DNA of 15,325 nucleotides from Pseudomonadota bacterium (GCA_023416415.1 JAEZHR010000062.1:1-15325), one strand, 5' to 3'. Positions 1-6,799 are shown, numbered from the stretch's first letter. The notes: generated by a model from the letters alone, not told the origin. Numbers and translations are program-made.

Positions 1-62
1 GTTTGCATGTCTGCAGATCCGCATCCGCGTGGATGGCCTTGCCCTGATTGAGGGGAGGGGCA

Positions 63-815
63 TCATGTTGCAAGCATCAGGAACACGACAGGCCGCTTGT
101 GCAGATCAGGCGCGTTGCCCTGTGCCACTTCGGCCTTCCACTGCGCCACACTCTGGGTGCGGATCATTTCGCCTTCAAGACTCAGGTCGCGCGCAACGCA
201 TATCAGCGTGCGCGGCTGGCACACCGCCAGAAAAGCCTCCAGCAGGGCGGCATTTCGGTAGGGCGTCTCGATGAACATCTGAGTCTGGCGTTCCGTGCGC
301 GAGCGCTCCTCAAGCTGACGGATGCGTTTGGTGCGAGCGCTGCTGTCGGTCGGCAGGTAGCCATTGAACGCGAAGCTCTGTCCGTTCAGGCCGCTGGCCA
401 TGATGGCCATCAGCAGAGAGGATGGGCCGACCAGTGGCTGTACGCGAATACCCTCGCGATGCGCGAGACGTACCAGTTCGGCACCCGGATCGGCGACGGC
501 TGGTACACCGGCCTCCGAGATCAGGCCCGCGTCCTGTCCTGACTTCAGCGGCGCCAGCAGGGCGGGAAGGGCGGCGGCTTCCGTATTGACATTCAGTTCG
601 GCAATCCGGATTTCTTGCAGTGGCCGCGCCAATGGGATATGCGTGCTTACCGTCTTGAGGTGGGCGCGAGTGGTCTTGGCGTTCTCGCCGATGAAATAGT
701 CGAGCTTCGCCGTCAAGGCCTGCACCTGCTGCGGAATCAGCCACCCGAGCGGATCGCAGGCGCCGGACGAAGGGGTGCCCAGCGTGTTCGGGAGCAGAAA
801 AAGTGTGCCTGCCAT
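63..815 (-). CDS. RsmI-like SAM-dependent methyltransferase (tetrapyrrole methylase fold), 250 aa
   Basis: Belongs to the tetrapyrrole methylase superfamily and resembles RsmI, the enzyme that 2'-O-methylates C1402 of 16S rRNA. The clearest family signatures are SEAGVPAVADPG (residues 100-111), GPSS (130-133) and ETPYRN (183-188). The N-terminus differs from true RsmI: the usual glycine-rich 'TPIGNLGD' opening is replaced by PNTLGTPSSG, and the 'AEDTR' motif by GENAKTTR. I therefore read it as the RsmI paralogue common beside maf in betaproteobacteria, with an unproven substrate. An upstream in-frame TTG at 827 would overlap maf. ATG at 815 is preferred because it follows the maf stop by one base, which suggests translational coupling, and gives the typical opening MAGTLFLLP. 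It is probably cotranscribed with maf. The fold is certain; the RNA target is not. Confidence 0.88.
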   Translation of the reverse strand: MAGTLFLLPNTLGTPSSGACDPLGWLIPQQVQALTAKLDYFIGENAKTTRAHLKTVSTHIPLARPLQEIRIAELNVNTEAAALPALLAPLKSGQDAGLISEAGVPAVADPGAELVRLAHREGIRVQPLVGPSSLLMAIMASGLNGQSFAFNGYLPTDSSARTKRIRQLEERSRTERQTQMFIETPYRNAALLEAFLAVCQPRTLICVARDLSLEGEMIRTQSVAQWKAEVAQGNAPDLHKRPVVFLMLAT

Positions 816-816
816 C

Positions 817-1419
817 TCAGCACCCAAAGAAGGGAACGCCGACGCGGCGCAGCATCGCGGTCAATGCAATCAGGGGTAAGCCGGTCAGGGCCGTCGGGTC
901 GGTGCTTTCGATGCGCTCGATCAGCGCGATGCCCAGCCCCTCGTTCTTTGCGCTGCCGGCGCAGTCGTACGGCTGTTCAATTCGCAGATAGGCGTCCAGT
1001 TCATGGTCCGGCAATTCACGAAATGTAACCACGGTCTGGACGTTCTCGCATTGAACGTTTGTATCGTCATCGCGTCGACCGTCCCACAGGCACAGTGCGG
1101 TATGGAAGACGACGCTGCGCCCGCGCATTGCGCGCAATTGCTCCATGGCTTTGCTGTGATTGCCGGGCTTGCCGATCTGAATGCCATCCAGGGTCGCAAC
1201 CTGATCTGAGCCGATCACGAGCGCACCCGGATGCTCGACGGCCACCGCATGGGCCTTTCCGCGTGCCAGACGCACGGCAGTCTGTTCCGGCGCCTCTCCC
1301 CCCAGCGGCGTTTCGTCGATGGCTGGCACGCGAACATCGAAGGGCAATTGCAGGCGCTGCAGCAACTCGGCCCGGTAATGAGAGCTGGAGGCGAGGATCA
1401 GACGGGAAATGGTAGGCAT
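817..1419 (-). CDS. maf: Maf family nucleotide pyrophosphatase, YceF (m7GTP) type, 200 aa
   Basis: House-cleaning nucleoside triphosphate pyrophosphatase of the Maf/HAM1 fold, acting on non-canonical nucleotides in the cytoplasm. The N-terminal Maf signature LILASSSHYR lies at residues 7-16, the catalytic-loop motif SDQV at 71-74 (Asp72 is the likely catalytic base) and GKP at 83-85. The C-terminal run CAGSAKNEGLG (153-163) and the ending GLPLIALTAMLRR match the E. coli YceF subfamily, whose preferred substrate is 7-methyl-GTP, rather than the dTTP/UTP-acting YhdE subfamily. Length is normal. The ATG at 1419 gives the expected start; no strong Shine-Dalgarno is visible. The gene is divergent from yceD, as in many proteobacteria, and is followed after one base by the methyltransferase. 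The subfamily assignment is by remembered similarity. Confidence 0.93.
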   Translation of the reverse strand: MPTISRLILASSSHYRAELLQRLQLPFDVRVPAIDETPLGGEAPEQTAVRLARGKAHAVAVEHPGALVIGSDQVATLDGIQIGKPGNHSKAMEQLRAMRGRSVVFHTALCLWDGRRDDDTNVQCENVQTVVTFRELPDHELDAYLRIEQPYDCAGSAKNEGLGIALIERIESTDPTALTGLPLIALTAMLRRVGVPFFGC

Positions 1420-1468
1420 TAACGCAACGAAAAGGGAGGCGATGGCAGGCTGGCGCCTCGCTAAAGCT

Positions 1469-1498
1469 TTGACGTAAAAGGGAAAAGCCTGCTATTAT
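1469..1498 (+). promoter_or_regulatory. Sigma70-type promoter for yceD-rpmF and downstream genes
   Basis: The -35 box TTGACG (1469-1474) and the -10 box TATTAT (1493-1498) are separated by 18 bases, predicting a start near 1505 and a leader of about 20 bases before the yceD ATG at 1526. It is the best sigma70 match noticed in the spacers and lies in the divergent gap between maf and yceD. Confidence 0.8.
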
Positions 1499-1510
1499 CG
1501 CAGGTTTTCC
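1481..1510. repeat. Inverted repeat centred on the yceD promoter -10 box
   Basis: The left arm is GGAAAA (1481-1486), an unpaired G (1487) and CCTGC (1488-1492). The right arm is GCAGG (1500-1504) followed by TTTTCC (1505-1510). All 11 arm positions are complementary apart from the single bulged G. The 7-base centre TATTATC contains the -10 hexamer. It could be an operator, or a cruciform- or hairpin-forming element; most of it lies upstream of or at the predicted start site, so it would not be carried intact in the yceD mRNA. Confidence 0.6.
1494..1502 (-). promoter_or_regulatory. Candidate extended -10 for maf, sharing the yceD -10
   Basis: Read on the minus strand this is TGC followed by GATAAT, which matches the extended -10 form TGnTATAAT with one mismatch. 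It would start the maf transcript near 1487, about 68 bases before the maf ATG. No convincing -35 is seen on this strand. It overlaps the plus-strand TATTAT, so the element may fire in both directions. Confidence 0.4.
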
Positions 1511-1525
1511 GGATTCGGCGGATGT

Positions 1526-2026
1526 ATGAGCGATCTCACTATCGACGCATTCGATTTTTGTCGCCAGGGAGAGCAGCGCGAGGGCGAGATACCTGTCGCG
1601 CAATTGCCTCGTCTGGCCCAGGAAACGGTGGACGGCGGCTCTGGAAGTTTGCGCTGGCGCTTGCAAGGTGGGCGCGATCACCATGGACATCCACAATTGA
1701 CGATGATGGTGCGCGGCATCGTAAAGCTAGTCTGTCAGCGTTGTTTGCAACCACTTGCCTACGATATCGACTCGTCGGCCACTCTTGTGCTGGCGCAGGA
1801 TGAGGCGAGTGCCAACGAGATCGATGCCTTGCTGGACGATGAGAATGTCGAGGTGATCGTGGGCGGTCGCGCGATGGAAATTGCCGGCTTGGTCGAAGAC
1901 GATGCCTTGCTGTCGCTGCCCTTGTCTGCGCGTCATGACGTCTGTCCGGATCAGGGCGCAATTCCGCGTGCCCCGGAAGAAGAAAAGGTTTCGCCGTTTT
2001 CGGTGCTCAAGAATCTGAAACGGTAG
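1526..2026 (+). CDS. yceD: YceD / DUF177 family protein, 166 aa
   Basis: DUF177 protein, called YceD or '23S rRNA accumulation protein' in E. coli, where it is linked to 23S rRNA levels. Its biochemical role is not settled. Visible family marks are the cysteine pair in VCQRCLQP (Cys70, Cys73), the acidic stretch NEIDALLDDENVEV (98-111), the segment LVEDDALLSLPLSARHDVC (122-140, ending at Cys140) and the basic C-terminus FSVLKNLKR. The cysteines could bind metal, but this is inference. The immediate rpmF neighbour is typical of this family across bacteria. The start is the ATG at 1526; an ATG four bases earlier (1522) is in another frame. The protein is probably the first gene of the fatty-acid transcript. 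Confidence 0.92.
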   Translation: MSDLTIDAFDFCRQGEQREGEIPVAQLPRLAQETVDGGSGSLRWRLQGGRDHHGHPQLTMMVRGIVKLVCQRCLQPLAYDIDSSATLVLAQDEASANEIDALLDDENVEVIVGGRAMEIAGLVEDDALLSLPLSARHDVCPDQGAIPRAPEEEKVSPFSVLKNLKR

Positions 2027-2055
2027 CGACGCCGGTATTTGCCGATGTCCTGATG

Positions 2056-2080
2056 CCGGCCTGCGATGCTTGCGGGCCGG
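2056..2080 (+). promoter_or_regulatory. Stem-loop in the yceD-rpmF spacer
   Basis: The arms CCGGCCTGC (2056-2064) and GCGGGCCGG (2072-2080) pair over nine positions, with one U-G wobble, around a 7-base loop. No T-run follows, so it does not look like an intrinsic terminator. It lies 39 bases before the rpmF start and could be a processing site, a stability element or a translational control site for L32. Only the structure is seen. Confidence 0.5.
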
Positions 2081-2119
2081 GGTGTGTTAATATTTCGAAT
2101 CTTTGGTTTAGAAGTCATC

Positions 2120-2302
2120 ATGGCTGTCCAGCAGAACAAAAAATCCCCGTCCAAGCGCGGCATGCATCGCGCGCACGACTTCCTGACGGCGCCGCCGCTG
2201 GCAGTCGAGCCGACCACCGGTGAAACGCATCTGCGTCATCACATCAGCCCGAACGGCTACTACCGTGGTCGCAAGGTATTGAAGACGAAGAACGACGAGT
2301 AA
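2120..2302 (+). CDS. rpmF: 50S ribosomal protein L32, 60 aa
   Basis: Small basic protein of the large ribosomal subunit. It begins MAVQQNKKSPSKRGMHRAHD and ends with HLRHHISPNGYYRGRKVLKTKNDE, closely matching the E. coli L32 pattern of an N-terminal SKRGMRRSHD-type motif and a C-terminal GYYRGRKV. There are no cysteines, so it is the zinc-free (C-minus) form. The open frame extends upstream to 2066, but the conserved MAVQQNK start fixes the ATG at 2120. The Shine-Dalgarno upstream (AGAAG, 2110-2114) is weak. It sits 93 bases after yceD and may be followed by a terminator. Confidence 0.97.
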   Translation: MAVQQNKKSPSKRGMHRAHDFLTAPPLAVEPTTGETHLRHHISPNGYYRGRKVLKTKNDE

Positions 2303-2325
2303 TTTCCTCTCCTCGTTGATTGATC

Positions 2326-2361
2326 AAGCGGCGCGCAATGTCTGATTTGGCGCCGTTTTTT
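2326..2361 (+). terminator. Candidate intrinsic terminator after rpmF
   Basis: The arms AAGCGGCGC (2326-2334) and GCGCCGTTT (2350-2358) can pair over nine positions with one G-U, closing a 15-base loop. Six T residues run 2356-2361, so the U-tract overlaps the outer stem. The large loop makes it weaker than an ideal terminator; partial read-through into plsX is likely. Confidence 0.55.
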
Positions 2362-2664
2362 CATGTGCTGCGCGGACCTCGCTGCGGCATGGGAGTGTAC
2401 GGATGTGCTCTGGAGGCGTGTCAGGGTGTGGTGTCGGAATCGGAGTGATTCCCATTGCCGCGCGCTGCTGCACTGAAATGCTCCTTCCTGTTCCGATTTT
2501 CGGCGGGAGTGTGCAAGAATGGCTGCCGGCTGGTATTGCAGTCAATCGTGATCCAACTCGCGCTCCATCGCTTCTTCATGTTCAAGCACGTGCTCCCTCG
2601 CGTCATTTTGAATCGACGCCCGGTCCGGCCGACGTTGTGGTTGGCAAGGCTCTGAATCAATTCA
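2362..2664. other. Non-coding gap between the rpmF terminator and plsX
   Basis: About 300 bases with no supportable gene on either strand. Short open frames here have no recognisable protein character and no ribosome site. A small hairpin GGAATC/GATTCC lies at 2436-2452. No convincing -35/-10 pair for plsX was found by eye, although the upstream terminator implies one or else read-through. Confidence 0.5.
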
Positions 2665-3735
2665 ATGACAATCAAGATATCCATTGACTGCATGGGTGGC
2701 GATCATGGCCCGTCAGTCACCATTCCTGCAGCCGTTTCCTTCGCGCGCAACGAACCCGATGCCGAGCTGGTTCTGGTTGGGCCGGAGGCCCTTGTGCGGG
2801 CCGAGTTGAAGCGGCACTCTGCTGCTGACCATCCCAGAATATCCGTCATCAACGCGACCGAAGTCGTCACGATGGACGATCCGGTTGAAGTTGCATTGCG
2901 CAAGAAGAAAGATTCGTCAATGCGGGTGGCAATCACGCTGGTCAAGGATGGCGCCGCCCAGGCGTGCGTTTCGGCCGGCAATACCGGTGCATTGATGGCG
3001 CTCTCGCGTTATGTGCTCAAGACAATACCCGGCGTCGATCGCCCGGCGATCTGCACACTGATTCCGAACCAGAAGAACGCCCCGACCTACATGCTTGATC
3101 TCGGTGCAAACGTCGATTGCGAGCCGCAGCATCTGCACCAGTTCGCGTTGATGGGGTCGGCCCTGGTGTCGGCGCTGGAAGACAGATCGCGTCCCACCGT
3201 CGGCCTGCTTAATATCGGCGAGGAAGACATCAAGGGCAATGAAGTGGTCAAGCAGACGGCAGCCCTGCTGCGCGCGGACCATGAGAAGGGCATCCTCAAT
3301 TTCTATGGCAACGTCGAAGGCAACGATATCTTCGAAGGCACGACGGATATCGTCGTGTGCGATGGTTTCGTCGGCAACGTGGTCCTGAAGGCATCGGAAG
3401 GGCTCGGGCGATTCGTCAAGACAGCGCTGACCGCGGAACTCAAAAGCGGTCCGTTCAATTTGCTTGGCGCCTTGATCGCCCGGCGCGGACTGCATGCGTT
3501 TTCCCAGCGCATGAATCCTTCCCGCTACAATGGCGCCAGCCTGCTCGGCCTGCGTGGCCTGGTGTTCAAGAGCCATGGCGGCGAAAATGCCTACGGCTAC
3601 GAGTGGGCGCTCAAGCGTGCCTACGACGCCGCCAATCACGGTGCATTGGCCCGCATAACGACGGCGATTGCGGAATTGATGCCGCAGCCGTCGAAAGACG
3701 CGCACCCCGAAACCATACAACAAAGATCCGCATGA
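2665..3735 (+). CDS. plsX: Phosphate acyltransferase PlsX, 356 aa
   Basis: Converts acyl-ACP plus phosphate to acyl-phosphate, the donor used by PlsY for the first acylation of glycerol-3-phosphate. It is a peripheral cytoplasmic-membrane enzyme. Family motifs in order: ISIDCMGGDHGP (5-16), SAGNTGA (103-109), LDLGAN (144-149), NIGEE (183-187), GNVEGND (215-221) and DGFVGNVVLK (233-242). Length is normal with a short variable tail after about residue 340. The ATG at 2665 gives the usual MxIxISID opening; its Shine-Dalgarno is poor (AAGG is about 15 bases away). The TGA stop overlaps the fabH ATG (ATGA), pointing to coupled translation. Its position between rpmF and fabH is the widespread arrangement. 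Confidence 0.97.
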   Translation: MTIKISIDCMGGDHGPSVTIPAAVSFARNEPDAELVLVGPEALVRAELKRHSAADHPRISVINATEVVTMDDPVEVALRKKKDSSMRVAITLVKDGAAQACVSAGNTGALMALSRYVLKTIPGVDRPAICTLIPNQKNAPTYMLDLGANVDCEPQHLHQFALMGSALVSALEDRSRPTVGLLNIGEEDIKGNEVVKQTAALLRADHEKGILNFYGNVEGNDIFEGTTDIVVCDGFVGNVVLKASEGLGRFVKTALTAELKSGPFNLLGALIARRGLHAFSQRMNPSRYNGASLLGLRGLVFKSHGGENAYGYEWALKRAYDAANHGALARITTAIAELMPQPSKDAHPETIQQRSA

Positions 3736-4718
3736 CCGTCTACAGCAAAATCGTCGGCACCGGCAGTTGCCTGCCTGAGCGGCTCGTGACCAATCAGGAG
3801 CTTGCAGAAAGACTCGCGCAGAAGGGAATCGAGACTTCTGACGAATGGATCGTCACCCGCAGTGGCATTTCGGCGCGTCACTATGTCGAGCCGGGAGGCA
3901 AGTCGAGTGACCTGGCTGTGATTGCTGCGCGCCGCGCGCTTGATATGGCCGGCATGCAAGGTGACGAGCTTGACCTGATCATCCTCGCGACCTCGACTCC
4001 AGATCATCTCGGTGGTTTCCCCAGCACTGCCTGCGTGGTGCAGGACAAGCTTGGAATTCGCAACGGCTGTGGTGCGCTCGACGTGCAGGCCGTTTGCAGC
4101 GGCTTCGTCTACGCGCTGTCGGTGGCCGACAGTCTCATCCGCAGCGGCATGCACAAGAAAGTGCTAGTTGTTGGCGCCGAAGTTTTTTCCAGCATTCTCG
4201 ATTTCGAAGATCGCACTACCTGCGTGTTGTTCGGCGATGGTGCAGGCGCCGTTGTGCTCTCCGCATCTGCGGAGCCGGGCATATTGGCAACGCGCCTGCA
4301 TGCGGATGGCTCATACGGCAAGATCCTGTGCGTTCCTGGTACCGTTGCTAGTGGAGTCGTCCAGGGCAGCGCTTTTCTGCACATGGATGGTCAGGCCGTG
4401 TTCAAGCTCGCCGTATCGGTGCTGGACAAGGTGGCGCATGAGACTCTCGATGCCGCAGGTTTGAGCCCGTCCGATGTCGACTGGCTGATTCCCCACCAGG
4501 CGAACATCCGCATCATGCAGGGTACTGCGAAGAAGTTGGGCCTGCCGATGGAAAAGATGGTTGTTACCGTTGACAAGCATGGCAATACTTCGGCGGCATC
4601 CATCCCGCTTGCTCTCGATGTCGCCATGCGCGACGGCCGCATCAAGCCTGGTCAGAATGTCTTGGTCGAGGGCGTCGGCGGCGGCTTTACCTGGGGCGCG
4701 GCTCTGATTCGCATCTGA
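3732..4718 (+). CDS. fabH: Beta-ketoacyl-ACP synthase III (FabH), 328 aa
   Basis: Initiates type II fatty acid synthesis by condensing an acyl-CoA (usually acetyl-CoA) with malonyl-ACP. The Cys-His-Asn triad is visible: Cys122 in AVCSGF, His255 in IPHQANIRI and Asn285 in HGNTSAAS. The glycine-rich C-terminus EGVGGGFTWGAALIRI is characteristic. The reading frame stays open upstream to 3357, inside plsX, but the conserved start MTVYSKIVGTGSCLPE fixes the ATG at 3732, overlapping the plsX stop by four bases. Length fits the family (about 317-330). It is followed 23 bases later by fabD. Chain-length preference cannot be read from sequence by eye. Confidence 0.98.
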   Translation: MTVYSKIVGTGSCLPERLVTNQELAERLAQKGIETSDEWIVTRSGISARHYVEPGGKSSDLAVIAARRALDMAGMQGDELDLIILATSTPDHLGGFPSTACVVQDKLGIRNGCGALDVQAVCSGFVYALSVADSLIRSGMHKKVLVVGAEVFSSILDFEDRTTCVLFGDGAGAVVLSASAEPGILATRLHADGSYGKILCVPGTVASGVVQGSAFLHMDGQAVFKLAVSVLDKVAHETLDAAGLSPSDVDWLIPHQANIRIMQGTAKKLGLPMEKMVVTVDKHGNTSAASIPLALDVAMRDGRIKPGQNVLVEGVGGGFTWGAALIRI

Positions 4719-4741
4719 CATTTTCATTTTCCTTTACCAGC

Positions 4742-5674
4742 ATGACGAAACTTGCATTCGTGTTTCTCGGCCAGGGCTCTCAAGCCGTGGGGATGCTCAA
4801 CGGCTTTGCGGGCAATGAAGTGGTGAGGCAAACACTAGCCGAAGCTTCCGATGCCCTGCATTTGGATTTGGGCAGGCTGATTGCAGAAGGCCCGAAGGAA
4901 GAACTTGATCTCACCACCAATACCCAGCCGGTCATGTTGGCCGCAGCGGTGGCCTGCTATCGTGCCTGGATTGCCGCCGGCGGTACTGTTCCTGCAGTGG
5001 TGGCCGGTCACAGCTTGGGTGAGTACTCGGCACTGGTGGCATCCGGAGTGATCGCATTCAAGGATGCGGTGCCGCTGGTGCGCTTCCGTGCACAAGCCAT
5101 GCAAGAAGCGGTGCCGGTCGGGCTGGGCGGCATGGCCGCCATCCTCGGGCTTTCCGACGACGATGTACGCGCCGCGTGTGCGGAAGCCTCGCAGGAAGAG
5201 GTGGTGGAGGCCGTCAACTTTAACGCTCCGGCCCAGGTGGTGATCGCCGGTCATAAAGCTGCTGTCGAACGTGCCTGTGAAGCGGCAAAGGCGAAGGGCG
5301 CAAAACGTGCGTTGCCGTTGCCGGTTTCCGCACCTTTCCATTCTTCGCTGCTCAAGCCGGCTTCGGAGCGCCTGCGTGAATATATGGAGAAGCTGGAGTT
5401 TGCTGTGCCGCAGATCCCGGTGATCAATAATGTCGATGTTTCAGTTGTGCAGGACTCCGCCGCCATCAAGGATGCGCTGGTTCGCCAGGCGGCAAGTCCA
5501 GTGCGATGGGTGGAAACGGTTCACAAGATGGCAGCCGATGGCGTCACTCACGTCATCGAATGCGGGCCGGGCAAGGTGCTGGCCGGCCTGACCAAACGCA
5601 TCGACGGCAATCTGGTTGGCGAAGCCGTTTTCGATCAGGCATCCCTGGACAAGGTATTGGAGGTGCTCAAGTGA
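4742..5674 (+). CDS. fabD: Malonyl-CoA:ACP transacylase (FabD), 310 aa
   Basis: Transfers malonyl from CoA to ACP, providing the extender unit for FabH and FabF. The nucleophile elbow GHSLGEY (89-95) places the catalytic serine at Ser91. Arg116 in RFRAQAM should bind the malonyl carboxylate and His200 in APFHSSLL completes the dyad. The N-terminal FLGQGSQ (8-14) supplies the oxyanion glutamine, and GPGKVLAGL near the C-terminus is conserved. Length is typical. The spacer before the ATG at 4742 is T- and C-rich with no clear Shine-Dalgarno, so initiation may depend on re-initiation from fabH. The stop overlaps the GTG start of fabG. Confidence 0.98.
   Translation: MTKLAFVFLGQGSQAVGMLNGFAGNEVVRQTLAEASDALHLDLGRLIAEGPKEELDLTTNTQPVMLAAAVACYRAWIAAGGTVPAVVAGHSLGEYSALVASGVIAFKDAVPLVRFRAQAMQEAVPVGLGGMAAILGLSDDDVRAACAEASQEEVVEAVNFNAPAQVVIAGHKAAVERACEAAKAKGAKRALPLPVSAPFHSSLLKPASERLREYMEKLEFAVPQIPVINNVDVSVVQDSAAIKDALVRQAASPVRWVETVHKMAADGVTHVIECGPGKVLAGLTKRIDGNLVGEAVFDQASLDKVLEVLK
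5659..5663 (+). promoter_or_regulatory. Shine-Dalgarno that fixes the fabG GTG start
   Basis: GGAGG, within the last codons of fabD, lies seven bases before GTG 5671. There is no in-frame ATG nearby, so this site decides the fabG start. Confidence 0.8.
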
Positions 5675-6417
5675 ATCTGAACAATCAAGTCGCATTAGTC
5701 ACCGGCGCCTCGCGCGGTATCGGTCGTGCCATCGCACAGGAGTTGGCGCGCCAAGGCGCAAAGGTGGTCGGTACCGCCACTTCGGAATCAGGTGCTGCTG
5801 CAATCACCGATTATCTCGAAGCGATTGCCCCCGGTTCTGGCAAGGGGCTCGTGCTCAATGTCACCGATGCAGCGCAGTGCAGCGAAGTCATCGAGCGCGT
5901 GCAAAAGGAATACGGATCGCTTTCGATTCTCGTCAACAATGCCGGCATTACCCAGGATCAGCTGGCCATGCGCATGAAGGATGAGGAATGGGACGCGGTG
6001 ATCGCGACCAATCTGACGGCAGTCGGCCGACTTTCGCGCGCGGTGCTGCGTGGCATGATGAAGGCCAGGTTTGGTCGCATCATCAACATCACATCGGTCG
6101 TCGGTTCGGCCGGCAATCCAGGACAAATGAACTACGCTGCGGCGAAGGCAGGTGTGGCCGGCATGAGTCGTGCGCTCGCACGCGAGATCGGCAGTCGTAA
6201 CATTACTGTCAACTGCGTAGCGCCGGGATTTATCGATACCGACATGACGCGCGAGCTGGGCGAGCAGCAGGTCGCGGCTCTGATGCAGCAGATCCCGCTC
6301 GGTCGTTTCGGCGAGCCGCAGGACATCGCGGCGGCGGTTGCATTTCTCGCATCACCGCAGGCGGGCTACATCACGGGCACCACGCTGCACGTCAATGGCG
6401 GCATGTACATGGTCTGA
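5671..6417 (+). CDS. fabG: 3-oxoacyl-ACP reductase (FabG), 248 aa
   Basis: NADPH-dependent short-chain dehydrogenase/reductase that reduces 3-ketoacyl-ACP in each elongation cycle. The nucleotide-binding motif TGASRGIG is at 11-18 and NNAG at 89-92. The catalytic residues are Ser142, Tyr155 and Lys159 (YAAAK). The carboxy end, with TGTTLHVNGGMYMV, is the standard FabG terminus. The open frame runs upstream into fabD, but the protein begins naturally at V/M-NLNNQVALVTG. This uses GTG 5671, which overlaps the fabD stop (GTGA) and has a strong GGAGG. Length is normal (244-248). It is followed by a 114-base spacer with its own promoter for acpP. Confidence 0.97.
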   Translation: MNLNNQVALVTGASRGIGRAIAQELARQGAKVVGTATSESGAAAITDYLEAIAPGSGKGLVLNVTDAAQCSEVIERVQKEYGSLSILVNNAGITQDQLAMRMKDEEWDAVIATNLTAVGRLSRAVLRGMMKARFGRIINITSVVGSAGNPGQMNYAAAKAGVAGMSRALAREIGSRNITVNCVAPGFIDTDMTRELGEQQVAALMQQIPLGRFGEPQDIAAAVAFLASPQAGYITGTTLHVNGGMYMV

Positions 6418-6437
6418 TCGCAGCCGGTTTCACGCAT

Positions 6438-6466
6438 TTTCAGCCTGGCGGGCAGCCGCGCTGAAA
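6438..6466 (+). promoter_or_regulatory. Hairpin between fabG and acpP, with an alternative pairing
   Basis: TTTCAGC (6438-6444) pairs perfectly with GCTGAAA (6460-6466), and an inner GGC (6447-6449)/GCC (6455-6457) can extend the stem across two poorly paired positions. The 3' arm can also pair downstream: TGAAA (6462-6466) with TTTCA (6473-6477). No clean U-tract follows, so it is at best a weak terminator or a processing site. Confidence 0.45.
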
Positions 6467-6488
6467 GTGAATTTTCAAAGCGCAAACC

Positions 6489-6497
6489 TGATAAAAT
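6489..6497 (+). promoter_or_regulatory. Extended -10 promoter for acpP
   Basis: TG (6489-6490), one base, then TAAAAT (6492-6497) forms an extended -10. The -35 region is weak (TGAATT at 6468-6473, 18-base spacer). It predicts a start near 6504 and a leader of about 28 bases. A dedicated acpP promoter would allow the abundant ACP to be expressed above the rest of the cluster. Confidence 0.6.
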
Positions 6498-6531
6498 GCG
6501 CGCACTTTACGTAACCCACTGGAGGGAAAAT

Positions 6532-6771
6532 ATGTCGGACATCGAACAACGCGTTAAGAAGATCGTCGCCGAACAATTGGGCGTCGCCGAAGCGGACATC
6601 AAGAACGAGTCGTCCTTCGTCGATGACCTCGGCGCCGATTCGCTTGACACGGTTGAACTCGTGATGGCCCTCGAAGACGAATTCGAAATGGAAATCCCCG
6701 ACGAACAAGCCGAAAAGATCACGACCGTGCAGCAGGCGATCGACTACGCCAAGGCACACGTGAAGGCTTGA
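6532..6771 (+). CDS. acpP: Acyl carrier protein, 79 aa
   Basis: Small acidic carrier that holds growing acyl chains on a 4'-phosphopantetheine arm during fatty acid synthesis. The attachment motif GADSLDTVELVMALE is intact, with the modified serine at Ser37. The four-helix ACP pattern starts MSDIEQRVKKIVAEQLG and ends YAKAHVKA. Highly acidic composition and length match AcpP. The frame is open back to 6496, but ATG 6532 is chosen because GGAGGG (6521-6526) is five bases upstream and MSDIEQRV is the conserved beginning. The strong ribosome site and its own promoter fit a very abundant protein. fabF follows after 39 bases. Confidence 0.99.
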   Translation: MSDIEQRVKKIVAEQLGVAEADIKNESSFVDDLGADSLDTVELVMALEDEFEMEIPDEQAEKITTVQQAIDYAKAHVKA

Positions 6772-6799
6772 AGCCTCGGAACCTGATTTGATCGTATCC

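Noticed and set aside
1..66. Possible 5' part of a minus-strand gene beginning at an ATG that overlaps the methyltransferase stop (ATGA).
   Set aside because: Only about 22 codons are visible before the edge, with no recognisable motif and an arginine-rich, low-quality translation. It cannot be supported from the window.
2436..2452. Small hairpin GGAATC/GATTCC in the rpmF-plsX gap.
   Set aside because: Six base pairs with no U-tract and no positional logic; it could easily arise by chance. It is kept only as a note in the gap description.
2403..2687. Short plus-strand frames in the rpmF-plsX gap (also 2455-2655).
   Set aside because: They overlap each other and the plsX start, have no ribosome site and have compositions unlike the neighbours' proteins.
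2917..3723. A 268-codon minus-strand frame inside plsX.
   Set aside because: It shadows plsX, which has all its family motifs; the antisense product is not recognisable.
3357..3731. Extended N-terminus for FabH, as the frame is open into plsX.
   Set aside because: The conserved FabH start MTVYSKIVGTG lies at 3732 with an ATGA overlap, and the upstream translation is a shadow of plsX.
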